Shown here one piece after another: positions 12,812 through 26,300 of a stretch of 64,000 nucleotides of DNA. A program made the position numbers and the translations under genes. The stretch is from Siphonodentalium dalli (Eukaryota; Mollusca; Scaphopoda; Gadilida; Siphonodentaliidae): the NCBI GenBank assembly GCA_032622095.1, contig CP136063.1, positions 89,007,980 through 89,071,979 of the forward strand, given 5' to 3'. How positions within the stretch are numbered: the first letter of the stretch is position 1; every line of letters starts with the position of its first letter. The notes under the pieces are model-generated. The model was not told where the DNA came from, did no database searches, and worked only from the letters and a program-made list of their open reading frames with translations.

Positions 12812-15800
12812 GTATGTACAAACACCGACAAGTCATTAAGCTTCCATGTCCACGTAGTCTGGTTTAATTACCATGATAAAGAACCAAATTCTTTGATTCT
12901 GCTATATAGGACCATATTGAGAACGTTTAGAACCAAATGAGGCTTATTTACTTCCCAATAGATCTTTTTGGGGTGCCTCGTGGTCCATCTTTACAATTGG
13001 TCGCTTTAGTTGTAAATTTGTGTTTTATAATGGAGACTCGAACGGTTATTTCACTGGTTATGCAGCGACCATCTTGAATTGATGGTGGGGTTTAATTGGT
13101 AATTACTTCTTTGAGTGCCACCATGTAGTGTCCATTAGTTGTTTATTTGTCGACGTAGGGAATCGAACACGATAAGGGTCCCTTCTTGTTCTGTTTACGA
13201 ACAACCGGTCAGGCAGTATTACGAATCAGACAGCTCCAGCAGCACCACGGTTTCTGGGAGGAGCCACCGCAATGTGCTGATCGTCATCACATTCATTCTT
13301 GAGTTCTTAATCGTCGCATTTATTGTAGTATTGGAATAGCTTTGTTTTCTCCAAATAATATGTATAGGCTTCGTCAATTCGGATATTGCTATCATGTATT
13401 AAATATGCCCCATCATTTGTATTTGCATACATATGTTGGTATTGGGTTTCAATCGAACAAGGAGATGACTCCTTGGATGGCCACCATTCAGTGACTTTCA
13501 GCTGGTTGATTCGCATGATATCGACCAGGGCCTCGACCGCAATTGGGGTGCCCTTTGTCCGTACGGGCAGATTGCCATCTTGGGTCATAGTGAGGTTTCC
13601 GGATATCTTGAAATCATTTCTTGCGAATGGCACCAACACTGCATGCGTGTGCAATTCATTCGGTCGAATTGATAAAAACAAATCGTATGAGGATCATATT
13701 CGTAAATAATACCCCTTAAGCAACAGGTTGTGTTGTGTTCAGCCAAATTAACTGATATTTTCAAGCATACATGTACACCCATATGACCTGCTCTCTTATA
13801 TCGGCCGTACACTGTTAAGAGTTTCCGTAAGTTTACGGAGCGAAGCGATGGAATAATATTTTCCAGCAGTGTGTTCCGTAAAATTACGGAGCTATTAAAC
13901 GCAATCTTACACAACTTTGTTACGTGTTTAGGGTACAATCATCGGTGAAAACATTTATGTCCGTAAATTTTATAGTGCAAAGTATATTGTATTTTTAGGG
14001 AATTACGTTCGGCTATTTCACGGTACACCATCTGTGAAAAAATGTATGTTTGTAATATATATCTGACAGACGGTCGACTCCTTACACATATATACGTGGC
14101 GTAAGTTTAAATATACATTTCCGTTCCATTTCATTGCCTCTTAAATATGTTGCGACCTTATGTTCAACTTGTGGTTTTGTATAATAAGACTAATTTACGC
14201 TCATGATATTTTGTGTTCACACATGTCGTTAATTGATAGATTTAGCCCGATATGATCAGATTCCACTATCAATATTCGGATTTTTTGGGTGATTGTTAAT
14301 CATGACCACATACTAATCGCATTATACTCGACCTTTAAGACGCATTTTTGTTGATTGTGTTTGCGCTACAAATTACGGAACTATAATTATCCATAAAATA
14401 GAACATTCTTTATGAAAACGACCAATGATCTGTAAAATAATTGTTCCAATGTCCGTAGCTGAGGATATGGACCATTGGTCTGTTATATATATCTCCGCTA
14501 AGAGTGCGCTTAGGGTCGTGGGTTTATGATAAACTGTTAAAGGTACTCAATCCATAAAGAGGGTCCCCATCTCAACATATTCCAACAACAACAATCCGAT
14601 CAGAGGGTCCTATATTACTATTTCTTTGGCTTTGGGGGTAAAAAATATTTGATTCGAGTCGAGGAACCCATCAAACAAAGCTCAGAGTTATTAGATATTG
14701 ATTTTTGAAATTTGTTAACTGCTCGAGATGAGTACTAATAACTGCCGTCAATTTGGTAACCTGCTCGAGATTTTACGCCAAAACTCTATTCAAACAGACA
14801 AGGATGGATAACTCTATAATCAAGTGGTAATAATAACGAAATTTTGACTGTCTTCTGGGCCAGAAAGAATTCCCGATAATGAAAAATAATAGATGTCTAA
14901 AATCGATATCTAACAAATCTGAGCTTTGATGGGTGACTTCCTCGACTCGAATCAAATATTTTTGACCCCCGAAGCCATTGAAATAGTAATTGAGAGGAGT
15001 TTTATCGGATTGAGTACCTTTAAAAGCCCACTTAGTTTTCGAGTCACCGATTATTTTTTGTATAGTGCCTTTTGATTAACGATTTTAATAACAATCTACG
15101 CCATAATATATGATTAAAAATATAATTCATCACCATTTGAAACGTCTGTGTATCAGAACAAATTGATAGAGGTGTTATATTTTTCTTTATTTTCAGGTTC
15201 ACAGACGTATTCCCCGTCGTGGTACAGAACTTCTCGTGTTCAGACCCCGAGATATCTCACAAGACCCAGGATGACCGAATGGCTGAATTTTCGTTCCGTG
15301 GGCAGATTCCAGATGCGGTTGTATATGCCCTCAGTTTCTGTGTGCCACCATTCATTGTGAGTTATCAAATATTAAAAAAACATATAAACTATACATGTCG
15401 GAAATGATCATATATATTGTTACTTGGAAAACGCATAATATTTTATTGTAAAAATATAAGATACATATATATAAAAAGTAACTCAGGTCTTGTTTTTTTC
15501 ATAAGACCTCCAATAGTCGATGTTTAGATTCTGCATTGGCCTCGAATTCCCTATATTATTTCAAAAGTTTCGATCACCATACATTGGATGACATATTCCA
15601 TCGACGCATATTATATATATATCATTCATGTGTATATTTAAAGGTACTCAATCCGAACAGAGGGTCCCCATCTCAACAGATTCCAACAACAACAATCCGA
15701 TCAGAGGGTCCTATATTACTATTTCTTTGGCTTTGGGGGTAAAAAGTATTTGATTCGAGTCGAGGAACCCATGGTTATTAGATATTGATTTTTGAAATTT

Positions 15801-18800
15801 ATTATTTTCTCGAGATGAGTACTAATAATTGCCGTCAATTTCGTAACCTGCTCGAGATGTGTACACCAAAACACTATTCAAACAGACAAGGATGGATAAC
15901 TCTAAAATCAAGTGGTAATAATAACGCAATTTTGACTGTGTTCTGGGCCAGAAAGTATTCCCGATAATGAAAAATAATAGATTTCTAAAATCGATATCTA
16001 ACAAATCTGAGCTTTGATGGGTGACTTCCTCGACTCGAATCAAATATTTTTGACCCCCGAAGCCATTGAAATAGTAATTGAGAGCAGTTTTATCGGATTG
16101 AGTACCTTTAACACTTTCTATACTAAATAGATTCTTCCACTCTGTTATAAAAGTATACATTGGAATAGTGTCTAGTATTCATTTGAAGAGGTGTTCAGGT
16201 AAAACAAAAAGCACCAACGTGATTCATATCCATTGGTTGGAAATGTTAAGATAATAAGTTTAAAAAAAAAACAGTTGTCGTTTGTTGACCCTATTATCGG
16301 AACATGTCCTAAGGGAATTAGTCGTCAATGAATATTTAGGATAGGCAAGTTTAATACTTGGTTGTATATGTCGAAACAGTAATTCTTGTTTTATTTGTTG
16401 GTTCATTGAAATTTGACATCAATACTAGTTCGAGGGGTATTGTTCAAAGAAACTCTGCATGAACCAAGGACAACAAAAAATAGTCCCCCACCCATTCCGT
16501 TATGTCTCCTAACTTATTTTCGGATAATAAATAATAAGTGTCTATATATAGATGCCACACGATATGGCGTCCAAGATGACGGGCGTTTTTAAATATAGAC
16601 CTGCAGTTTCTTTGACCGACATTCCATCCAATATATCCATGATGATGTTTTGTACGTCCATAATGTAAATGCAATGTCATGTCCAAAGACAGAGATGTGG
16701 CAATCCGAATTCAAGATGATCGCCAAAATGGCATCCGTAAGTGGACAACTGACTTTTTTTCCAGGTAGTTGTGCTAAAGTGTCTCCTTTTGGGTGAAACT
16801 ATAATGGTCCACCGTGCATTGGCTGTTTCTTAATGTGTTATTCATGAGGCTTTATCCAGCCAATTGAATAATCAACAACTGGGGTACCTGTCATGTAAAA
16901 TCTCTGAAGAGTGAGAAATTCAATTTTCAGAAACGCGGTAGAAAAATGTCCAAAAATGTTTTTTCAGGCATCAAATCTGTTGTTTTGTTTCACTCCAAAA
17001 GGTGTAAGTATAAGTCTTAGCGAGGACATAATGAAATATTGTGTGTAACAATTCCACTTCATTGAGGCCAAAAATGGCCTAATTCGATATGACTAATTGT
17101 TGGCCGAAATAGAAAGATAATTCAAGTTCAAGTTTATCAGATTTCTGGCTTGATTATAATGAATGTAACGAATATCTCAAATTTCTTAGACACTAGTGAC
17201 GTAATCAACGTTTGGAAATCCTGAGTGAACTAAACAACGTTTCGGTTACCATGGGCACCATAATTAAAAGAACCCTATTTGTCGCTGCAAACTTGACAAC
17301 TCGGCAGTAAAATGTATAACATGTGCGAGCTCGAGGAATTGTGATATTGTATGCTCCAACAATATAACGCACAATATTCGACACATTTTCAGGTTGCAAT
17401 CGGTGAGATTGGCATTTGGGCTTCTAGTTCAAAGCAACAAAAGACAATTAAAGTGGGATGCAGGTGTTGCTGTATACCACAAGTGTTCAGAAGGATCATG
17501 AGATTTGCTGGTGAATATAATGTTTTATTCGAGTTTTATATTGTACAACAATTGTACACAACAATATTGTATAAACCACCATGGTAAATACATGTATTAA
17601 TTAGCTATAGGTTATCGGCCGCAATAAGTAGAACGCTGCCCGCGTCATAAGTTAGAAAACGCGGCCAATAAGTAACAAAAAGTCGGCCAATAAGTAGAAA
17701 ACGCGGCCAAAAAGTCAAGGTGACGCAACTGACGTCATACGTAATTAGCTCGATCGGCAAAGAATATTGGGTCGACGGAAGATAGATTGCAGTTGATTTC
17801 GGATGAATTACGGACAGTCACTGTTGTTGGGAGTAAATTTACATGTACGAGGATGAACTACATGTATCCGTATCAATATCATTCCCAGTGGAAACTGACA
17901 GTACTATGAAATCGCTGCAAGTTCTTCACAAAGTTCACAAGAATAAAAATTGCTGGAATTATTGTTAATTTAATAAAACACACAATGGTATAGAGCTCTA
18001 TGTTAATATATTCATCGTGTGAAACAATTATTACATTGTTGCTAATTAATAAAATACTTATTAATTGGTTGTTTCCACATTGACCGAGTTATGAGGCCTC
18101 GGTCTGTCGTATTAGCCTTCGGCCTGCGGCCAATACGACAGACCTCGGCCTCATAACTCGGCCAATATGGAAACAACCAATTAATAACATATAGTATACT
18201 GTATACTGAAAAAACTCACGCATGGAAAATTTCAACATCGTTGTTTATTTCACTAATCAACAATAATATTTGAATTTATCACTGACACTGGCGTTGCGAA
18301 TTGTCCCGCACTCTATTGAATTCCTAACCTGAATCCACAACAGCTGAATATTGCACAGCAAATAAATAGAGGATATCTAGTGTTTTAGTATAATGTGTAT
18401 ATATAGTATTTACCCAATAGAATAAAAGGAAAACTAATTATTTTAAACTTTCATATTGGTAAAGCGTAGATAATTTCGAACTCACCTCGCCATGACCACT
18501 ACGTCTACCTTTGTGAACTTGTTTTGTTTAATTAAAAGCCCACTTAATTTTCGAGTCACCGATTATTTGTTTATAGTGCCTTTTGGCATACGGATTTAAT
18601 AACAATATATGCCATAAAATATGATTAAAACACTATAATTCATCACCATTTTAAACGTCTGTTTCTCAGAAGATGCCCATAGAGAAATAGAAAACAACTG
18701 AAAAATCATAGAAATATTTCCCCCGTTATGGCTCCCAGAATGCAACCCAATTCAAACTAAAATGTATTGTGAATGGAAGGGAAATAAATCTATATCTTAA

Positions 18801-21800
18801 GATATAAAGTTATCCCCCTTCCATTGAAAATAATGAAAGTTTAGCACAGAACACAAGTCGGTATTTCAACAAAAACAACATGTTCACAGTTTATTACACC
18901 GAATAAGTTGATAACACAACGTTTTTGAGCTTCCACTTTCAAATGGCATATATATGGCATATATTTTATATAAAATGATCTGGGGGTTCGAAAATTAAGT
19001 GATCCTTTTAAGTTCTGCTGCAATGCCGGTGGCTCCTCTCCATTATTGTTCAATAATTATGTTAAATTTTCAGGTGTTTTTCTGTTTGGTGGCATCTCTC
19101 TCATGCTATTCATCGATGTCACCAAGATCCTGACAGCGAGACTTCGACCCACGTTTCTGGAAACATGTCGGATTGATGTTGATGAATGCATGAAAAATAA
19201 CGGACAGGGGTCAATAGAAATGTGCGACAACAGCGATAAATTAAATCTCCGTGATGCCCAGTACGTTTGTACCATTTTTTTATATTTTGTAACGGCCATG
19301 GAAATAAAGACCACATAAAATCCTCCATTATTTCTCTATATATAGAGCCATTAATTCACAATGGTATTGTCGCTCATGTCATAAAATATGGGCAAAATAT
19401 ATTTCGTCAGGATACGAAACAGCTATATGGCTTAGAGCTGTTGGCCATAAACTAGAAAACTCCTCCCTTCATCAAATAAAAGTTCCCATTGTATTGTCTA
19501 ACTATAGCTGAAGCCAATCAATCAAGTTTATTGTCTATGTAAATCAATAAATGACAGTTAGACATCAATTATATATCTTTAATTGTCCTCCATATGTGAA
19601 GAGTTATTGAATACAGAACATATACACACAGAAACATGGACACAAATATGTCAACATATATACAAGTACAAGTTTATACAAAACAAAGTTACATCACAGG
19701 GAATGGAATAACATACAGTCGCTACTCATTCGTGTATTATGCATTTAGGCACACGTACACAAGTCCACCCATACCAACATATGCACCCTCTCTCTCAGTT
19801 TCTCCCTTCTCATTCGATATATCTCTCTCTCTATCTCTATCTCTTGGAAGTCCAAAAAATGCATGCAGCTCCAATCTACCCACGACTACCAACCACTGTG
19901 GTAACACCCTCATTCCCACCACCCTGCCATACCACTTCACCGGGCGCCTTGGTGGAGCACAACCCGCTCCACGCGAGACAAATGCACCGCGTGGAGCGGA
20001 GCCCGATCGGCCCAGGCATCCCTCCGCGGCACCGCAGAGCTGGTGCACTTTTACTGACCATCTCTTATTTTCCATATATCTGGCGAAATATTCTGATTTT
20101 AATTAAAATTAAAATAAACTTTAGATGAGCCTAAACAGTTCATTAATAATATAAAACATGGTATTAAAATTAGTTAATATCACTAGCATTGTCGCTGTTG
20201 GCATTGATTTCGATAGCTCACGATAGATATAATGTATCGGCACAGAACTACACGCCTCTAAGCTACCTCATCATACAGCCGATTCGATCCCGACGGGATC
20301 CTTTATTCAGCGTCGGAGGGGCCTGTGGCCCTGTACAAAGAGGCTGCCCAGTTGTGCCATGTGTGGGCTTCGCGCACATTTCGATCTTAGACACAACCTT
20401 TATTCCGCGTTTTTATTTATATTTAACTTTTAAAAAATTAAATTAGTTTGTTTTTAAATCAAAATTGTGAAAATTGAACGCCGTTATAACATCCGCCAGT
20501 GTAACCCGCGTCACCACACAAAATTTGGTTGAAATCAGGGGTTCTGTTCTGGGAGAAAAATCGCCACCTATTCTACTCTTTCGTGTAACAGATTGCGCGA
20601 CGATTGTATTCACAATGCAAACTAGAGTTCTTTCCCTTCCTTCGCTGAGAGTGAACGACTGTAGTTTTCCTCAAAACAAGTACAGAACGACCAAACATTG
20701 GCTCTTCGACAGTAAAGGTCACTTTAACACGTCCATGACGGGGGCTGTGCTGGTGCAGCATTAATGATCATGTGTCAGTGCATTCTCGTATAAATGTTAG
20801 TCTCACATAGGGAGCCTCGTACATATAAGGAAATGCACTGGCTTACAAGGCCGAGGTAAATATTGTTAGGCCATTTTATTATGTTATATATGCGATGCTC
20901 CCTATATGCTACTCGCATATATAAGAGAATTGGCACAGGGTTTTCGCAAATTTCAGAACGCTCCAGTTATGGGAGTGGGCTGGCGTAATAATCTATATTA
21001 ATTTTACTGCAGTGTATTTTTCACATACAAACACATGAATGCAAATTTGGCATAATTTATCTTTCCATTTCCAGAATGTCTTTCCCGTCCATATTTTCAT
21101 CTCTGACTTCATACGCTGCCATTTATATATCAGTAAGTATATATATGATTTATATATCAGTAAGAATATATATGATTTATATATCAGTAAGTATATATAT
21201 GATTTATATATCAGTAAGAATATATATGATTTATATATCAGTAAGTATATATATGATTTATATATCAGTAAGTATTAAAATATATCAGTAAGTATATATA
21301 TTATTTATATATCAGTAAGTATATATATGATTTATATATCAGTAAGTATACATATGATTTATATATATATATATATATATATATATCAGTAAGTACATAT
21401 ATATATCAGTAAGTATATATTTTATATAATGTATATATCAGTAAGTATTTATATATCAGTTAGTATTATATACCAGTAAGTACATAAATATATATATCAG
21501 TAAGTATATATATTATATAATGTATATATCAGTAAGTATATATTTTATATAATGTATATATCAGTACGTAGGTATTTATATATCAGTAAGTATTTATATA
21601 CGAGTAAATACATAAATATATATATCAGTAAGTATATATATTATATAATGTATATATCAGTAAGTATATATATGATTAGGGCTTTGTCTTTCGCAAGAGT
21701 CTCGTGCTTCACGACGACGAATAATTTGATTGCCACTAATATATACAAATTAAGGCCACATGCTGATTACAATTTAGGGTCATAATCTCAGAGTCATCTC

Positions 21801-23281
21801 CCACATTCAGCTGAGTAACGATCGCGAACTTATTACTATATCATGTACTTAGTGAGTTTTGTTGGAAATCCGAACCTGTAATCGTAACAACGAACAGAGA
21901 AAAACGACAACGAATATAAAGAACACAAATTCTAGTGACGTAGTACGATATTCGTAATAAGTATTTGTCGTTACAAAACGAAAGGTCTCTAATAAGTTCA
22001 ACAAACGATGAACTTATTTTTCGAACATTTCCTAAGGGAACTACTCGTCAATGAGTATTTAGTATAGACGGTGTTAATCTATTCAATTCACCTTAACCCT
22101 TTCAGTGCCAAGTAGATTTTTGTATCAACCCATATGTCCTTGATCATTTTTCAAATTTATTGATTATAATAATGTGATACATTAATGGAGAGAGCTCTAA
22201 GAGCTCTTTCCATCAATGTATCACATTATTATAATCAATAAATTTCAAAAATTATCAAGGAAATATGGGTTGATACAAAAATCGGACTTGGCACTGAAAG
22301 AGTTAATTTTTCTACCGCAGATTTACATACATTGTGCCATACGGACGCATTCTGTTCGAATTCTCAGACCTTTCCTGTCACTGGGTTTCTGTATGCTAGC
22401 GTTACTGTGTGGCCTCACGCAAATTCAACTGAAGAGGAATTATTGGACGGATGTAGTTATCGGATATCTCATGGGTGGGACCATGGCACTATATCTGGTA
22501 AGTATATAATCCGATTTGTACAATGATCGATGTAGTACAGTAATGCCCTAAGTAATCAACCCCTTAACCACAGCAGAATTATGGGTAACTTTTCAGGATT
22601 TAGTCGGAAATATGGCTTGTTGCCATTCATCGGAAAGCTCTCACCGAAATCGGAAATATGGCTTGTTGCCATTCATCGGAATGCTCTCACCGAGAGAGCT
22701 TTCCGATGAATGGCAACAAGCCATATTTCCGACTAAATCCTGAAAAGTTACCCATAATTCTCCTGTGGTTAAGGGGTCGATTACCGAGAGCTTTCCGATG
22801 AATGGCAACAAGCCATATTTCCAACTAAATCCTGAAAAGTTACCCATAATTATGATGTGGTCGATTAATTAGGGCATTACTGTATTTATACAATCTAAAA
22901 ATACACCGTTATACTCTTTTGAAACTCCAAATTATTACCCGTGAATTGGGTGGAGCTAGATCGACTGCATGCCATGTAAATCCCCGTTACACGCCCTTTT
23001 TAAGGTTTTTAGAAACGAAAAGATAATGCCATGCAATACACATATACAAGAAACCATGTTCCTTCGTGACGTGTACGCTCTTTGTTGTTCATTAATATCC
23101 GGCAAATGTGAGGACAAAAATTTAACTATAAAATAGTGCCTCCTTTTTCGGGTGGATTTTGTTTACTGTTTAGAAACTCCCATTCTAAAAGTGTTACGGT
23201 GCTATAAATTATGACCCCTTTAAAGCATGTTCAGTTGTCGAAGAATTAATAAAACTTGCAATATACTCGGGACTTGAAGGC

Positions 23282-23315
<34 letters not shown>

Positions 23316-26300
23316 ATATATATATTGACCGAACATATCCAAATATATAGTGGTCAAAACAGTTAAAACTTACAAACTTGAGTGGGGCAACCCATGCAAA
23401 TAATACCCAGTTGAAGTTCAGGTACATAAATGCAGCATGTGGGTAGAGTTATCCCCACTTGACTATGTGGATCATCAAATACACACCTCGTCAAATTTAA
23501 CATGGTTCAAGAGTCGCCCATGGCCACAAATAAATTTTAAATTACAAAGTATAATTAAGGTATATCTATGTCTAACCGTTGTGACATGTATATTTTATTT
23601 CAGGGTATAATCATTCTACATAAATTTGAAGAGCACGTTCCGCAGGAGCGATTATTTGAAATGATACACGACTATCTGATGCAGCATCACGCTCCAGCTG
23701 AAGTGAGTGAATTATTTATAGCCCTAAAATGACGTCAGAGTTTCCAGCACTCTGTAGATATGTTCCGTATATAAAAGTTCAAAGTATTCAGTAAACGCCA
23801 TGAAATGCATTGTACGCCAAGAAGAAAAGAGTCATATATAACTCTGACAAAATTCATGGGTTCAAACCCAGATTCGAATTCGCCTGTATTTTCGTGTGGA
23901 TAATCATCTCCTAAATCTGAAAGCAATCGATAAATGTATAGAGGATCTACAACTCGTCATCAGTTTATGGAAATTTCGATATAAACTGGGGACTAGTTGT
24001 AGATTATATTTATTACTTGATCAAAAACCTCCATAAAACATACTTAAATCAATAAATGGGACGTGAAAGTAAGGGCGCGTACCATGAAGCTGCAAGAAAA
24101 TATCTGCAAGAAAATATCAGGTAAAATTGCACATTGATATTTTCTTGCTGCAAAGATTACGCCCGTGAGAACGCGGCGGTTTAGACGGCGTTGATTGAGC
24201 TCAATCAGAACAGTAATAGTCATGCTGGTTCAAGTGAATTGCGTCCGGTAAATAACATATAGTCCATTTTGGCAATTCATATCTTTGTGAAATTTCCAAC
24301 TGTTGACATGTATTACCGAAGTCGGGTGGGATTAGACACCCAACAACCTGTAGCAACGTTGCTGATCTCATGCATAAAGACATTCTGCATAATGAGAAAG
24401 TGGTCACGTTATTTGGAAATTTGGAAATGTTATAATTTCATAGTGCATGTATATGTGGGGTGACAAATGTTATGGTTTTGTGGCAAATCGGATGACCCCA
24501 CACCCATTGAGACCCCATATGAAGTTTTCAGGATATTGTTGCTTGGTGCATGGGTACATTACGTTACCGAACTTACATGGGTGCATGTGGGGACATGGGG
24601 ACAACTTGGAAACAATATTAGTTGGAAATTTCACACCAACAATGGTTTGAAATTGTTCTTGTAGTCTGATTTTTCAACCATTAATGTATGTGGAATTAGT
24701 AGTTTTAGACCAACATTTGCATTTTTCTTACTTTGGTTAAATTATTGGTTAGGAATTTCTTCTAGGCCCCTCCCTCCCCGGTGTCCAGTCAAAATTCAAG
24801 GTATGTTAGGTACCATATGGGAAATCCAAAGACGATGGCAGGTGTGCAAAATCAATTATGTGATCTTAGGCCCGATTCAAGAGGGGGTGCAGTTGGAAAT
24901 CCTCCATCAGCGGAAACCCTCAAAAAGATATATGTCCCCACTAATATCCATATTTTTTTTTATTATTTTTTTATTATTATTTAGTAAACGGATACCGATG
25001 GCCACCAATCAAGGTGAACACATATCACTAACTGGCGATAAAAAATCAGCGCGCTGCCTTCGTCGGATATTTTCCGGTATTATTTATTTGATTGGTCAAG
25101 TAAGTCACATGTGGCATACGTTATATGTTCTTGCCCGCCATGTGTGCGCGCCCTAACAGCAGTTTCTATAAGGCATGCGATGACGTTTCGCGTAACTATG
25201 CGTTGCTTGACCGCGTAAATAAATAGTCCCAAGCTAAATAAGATTTTTGTCGTATTAAAAGGTATACTGCACCCAAATGGTGTTGTTGGTTTCTTTAGTC
25301 TCTGAGTTGTAGAATAAGGTAACCAGATTTCCATTTAATATTTGAAAGTCTGTTGATTACTAAGTAATGTTACGGATGGCAGCCGGATTAGCCGGAATGC
25401 GAAAATACCAATTGTCGTTGTCGAGTAATTTTTGGACAGTTTTCAAGCAAATGTATCAAATAAATGTTATATTATATGCATACTAGTCCCATATACTCAT
25501 TAAGTCGTTGTATAGTCACTGTCTATAGTCAGTGAGTGGCTTGAGCTTACGTCCAGTATCAACATAATTTTGTACGCGATCATGTGTGCCACGTTTTGCC
25601 CAATCCACTTTCCGTGAATTATTTTGATTACGTCTTGTATACGGAAATTCGTAATTTAATTTATGACTCCAGCCATAAATAAAATTTATATCAAATTATT
25701 AACTTTGATTTTAAGATAACCTATTAACCTGAATGTTTACAGAAGACATCTTCGACTCAAATTACTTAGTTTTCTATATATTATAGATATTAGATCGTTG
25801 TTATCACCGGGAATTTAATGAAAATGGCGTACAGTACCCCTTTAATGTCGTAAATTTAAAGGCCCACTTAATTTTGGAACCCCCAGATCACATATACAAA
25901 ATATATGCCATATTATATACCATTTGAAAGCGGAAGCTCCAAAACATTGTATTATCAATTTATCCGTGTAATAAACTGTGAGCATGTTGTTTTTGTTGAG
26001 TTACGAACGTGTTTTTGTCATGAAGATTGCAGTAAACAGTGTATTATTTTCAATGGAGGGGGAACAACTCTACATGTTAAAGATAGAGTTATTCCCCTTC
26101 CATTGAAAATTCATCTTTGGTTTGAATTATGTTGTATTCTGCATGGGAGTCAAAACAGGGGAAATCTTTATATGATTTCAGCCTGTTTTCTATTTCTCTG
26201 TGGGCATCTTCTGAGACACAGATGTTTCAAATGGTGATGAATTATAGTATTTTAATAATATTTTATGTCATAGATTGCCGTTAAAACATGTAAAACAAAA

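Larger units (their letters stand above)
12812..15196 (+). other. PLPPR intron 1 (2385 bp)
   Basis: Contains the exon 1 duplicate, a coding-like stretch on the minus strand (13307-13938), and two TTAA MITEs of different families that share one TTAA at 15020-15023. The branch region of the acceptor (TTTATTTTCAG) lies about 40 bp after the end of the second MITE fragment. Confidence 0.85.
17511..19073 (+). other. PLPPR intron 3 (1563 bp)
   Basis: Contains short tandem 'CGGCCAATAAGTA' motifs (17620-17710), a 130-bp palindrome (18058-18187) and a full family B MITE that ends about 60 bp before exon 4. Confidence 0.8.
19261..21074 (+). other. PLPPR intron 4 (1814 bp)
   Basis: Holds a CT microsatellite (about 19792-19845), a GC-rich block (19860-20060) unlike its surroundings, a second mildly GC-rich block (20250-20400), and a family D MITE copy. 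Frame and phase leave no need for an exon here. Confidence 0.8.

Noticed and set aside
19636-20128. Long overlapping open frames on both strands (up to 156 codons)
   Set aside because: They arise from a CT microsatellite and a GC-rich insert that lacks stop codons by composition. They lie inside PLPPR intron 4 and resemble no protein.
21039-21278. Frame with 'YISKYIYDL' repeats as a repeat protein
   Set aside because: It is the alternative frame of the exon 5 donor minisatellite; the PLPPR frame is the one that joins the other exons.
23703-23732. Read-through of exon 7 into intron 7 as the normal end of PLPPR
   Set aside because: A strong GTGAGT donor and a phase-matched downstream exon make splicing more likely. 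I keep read-through only as a possible minor form.
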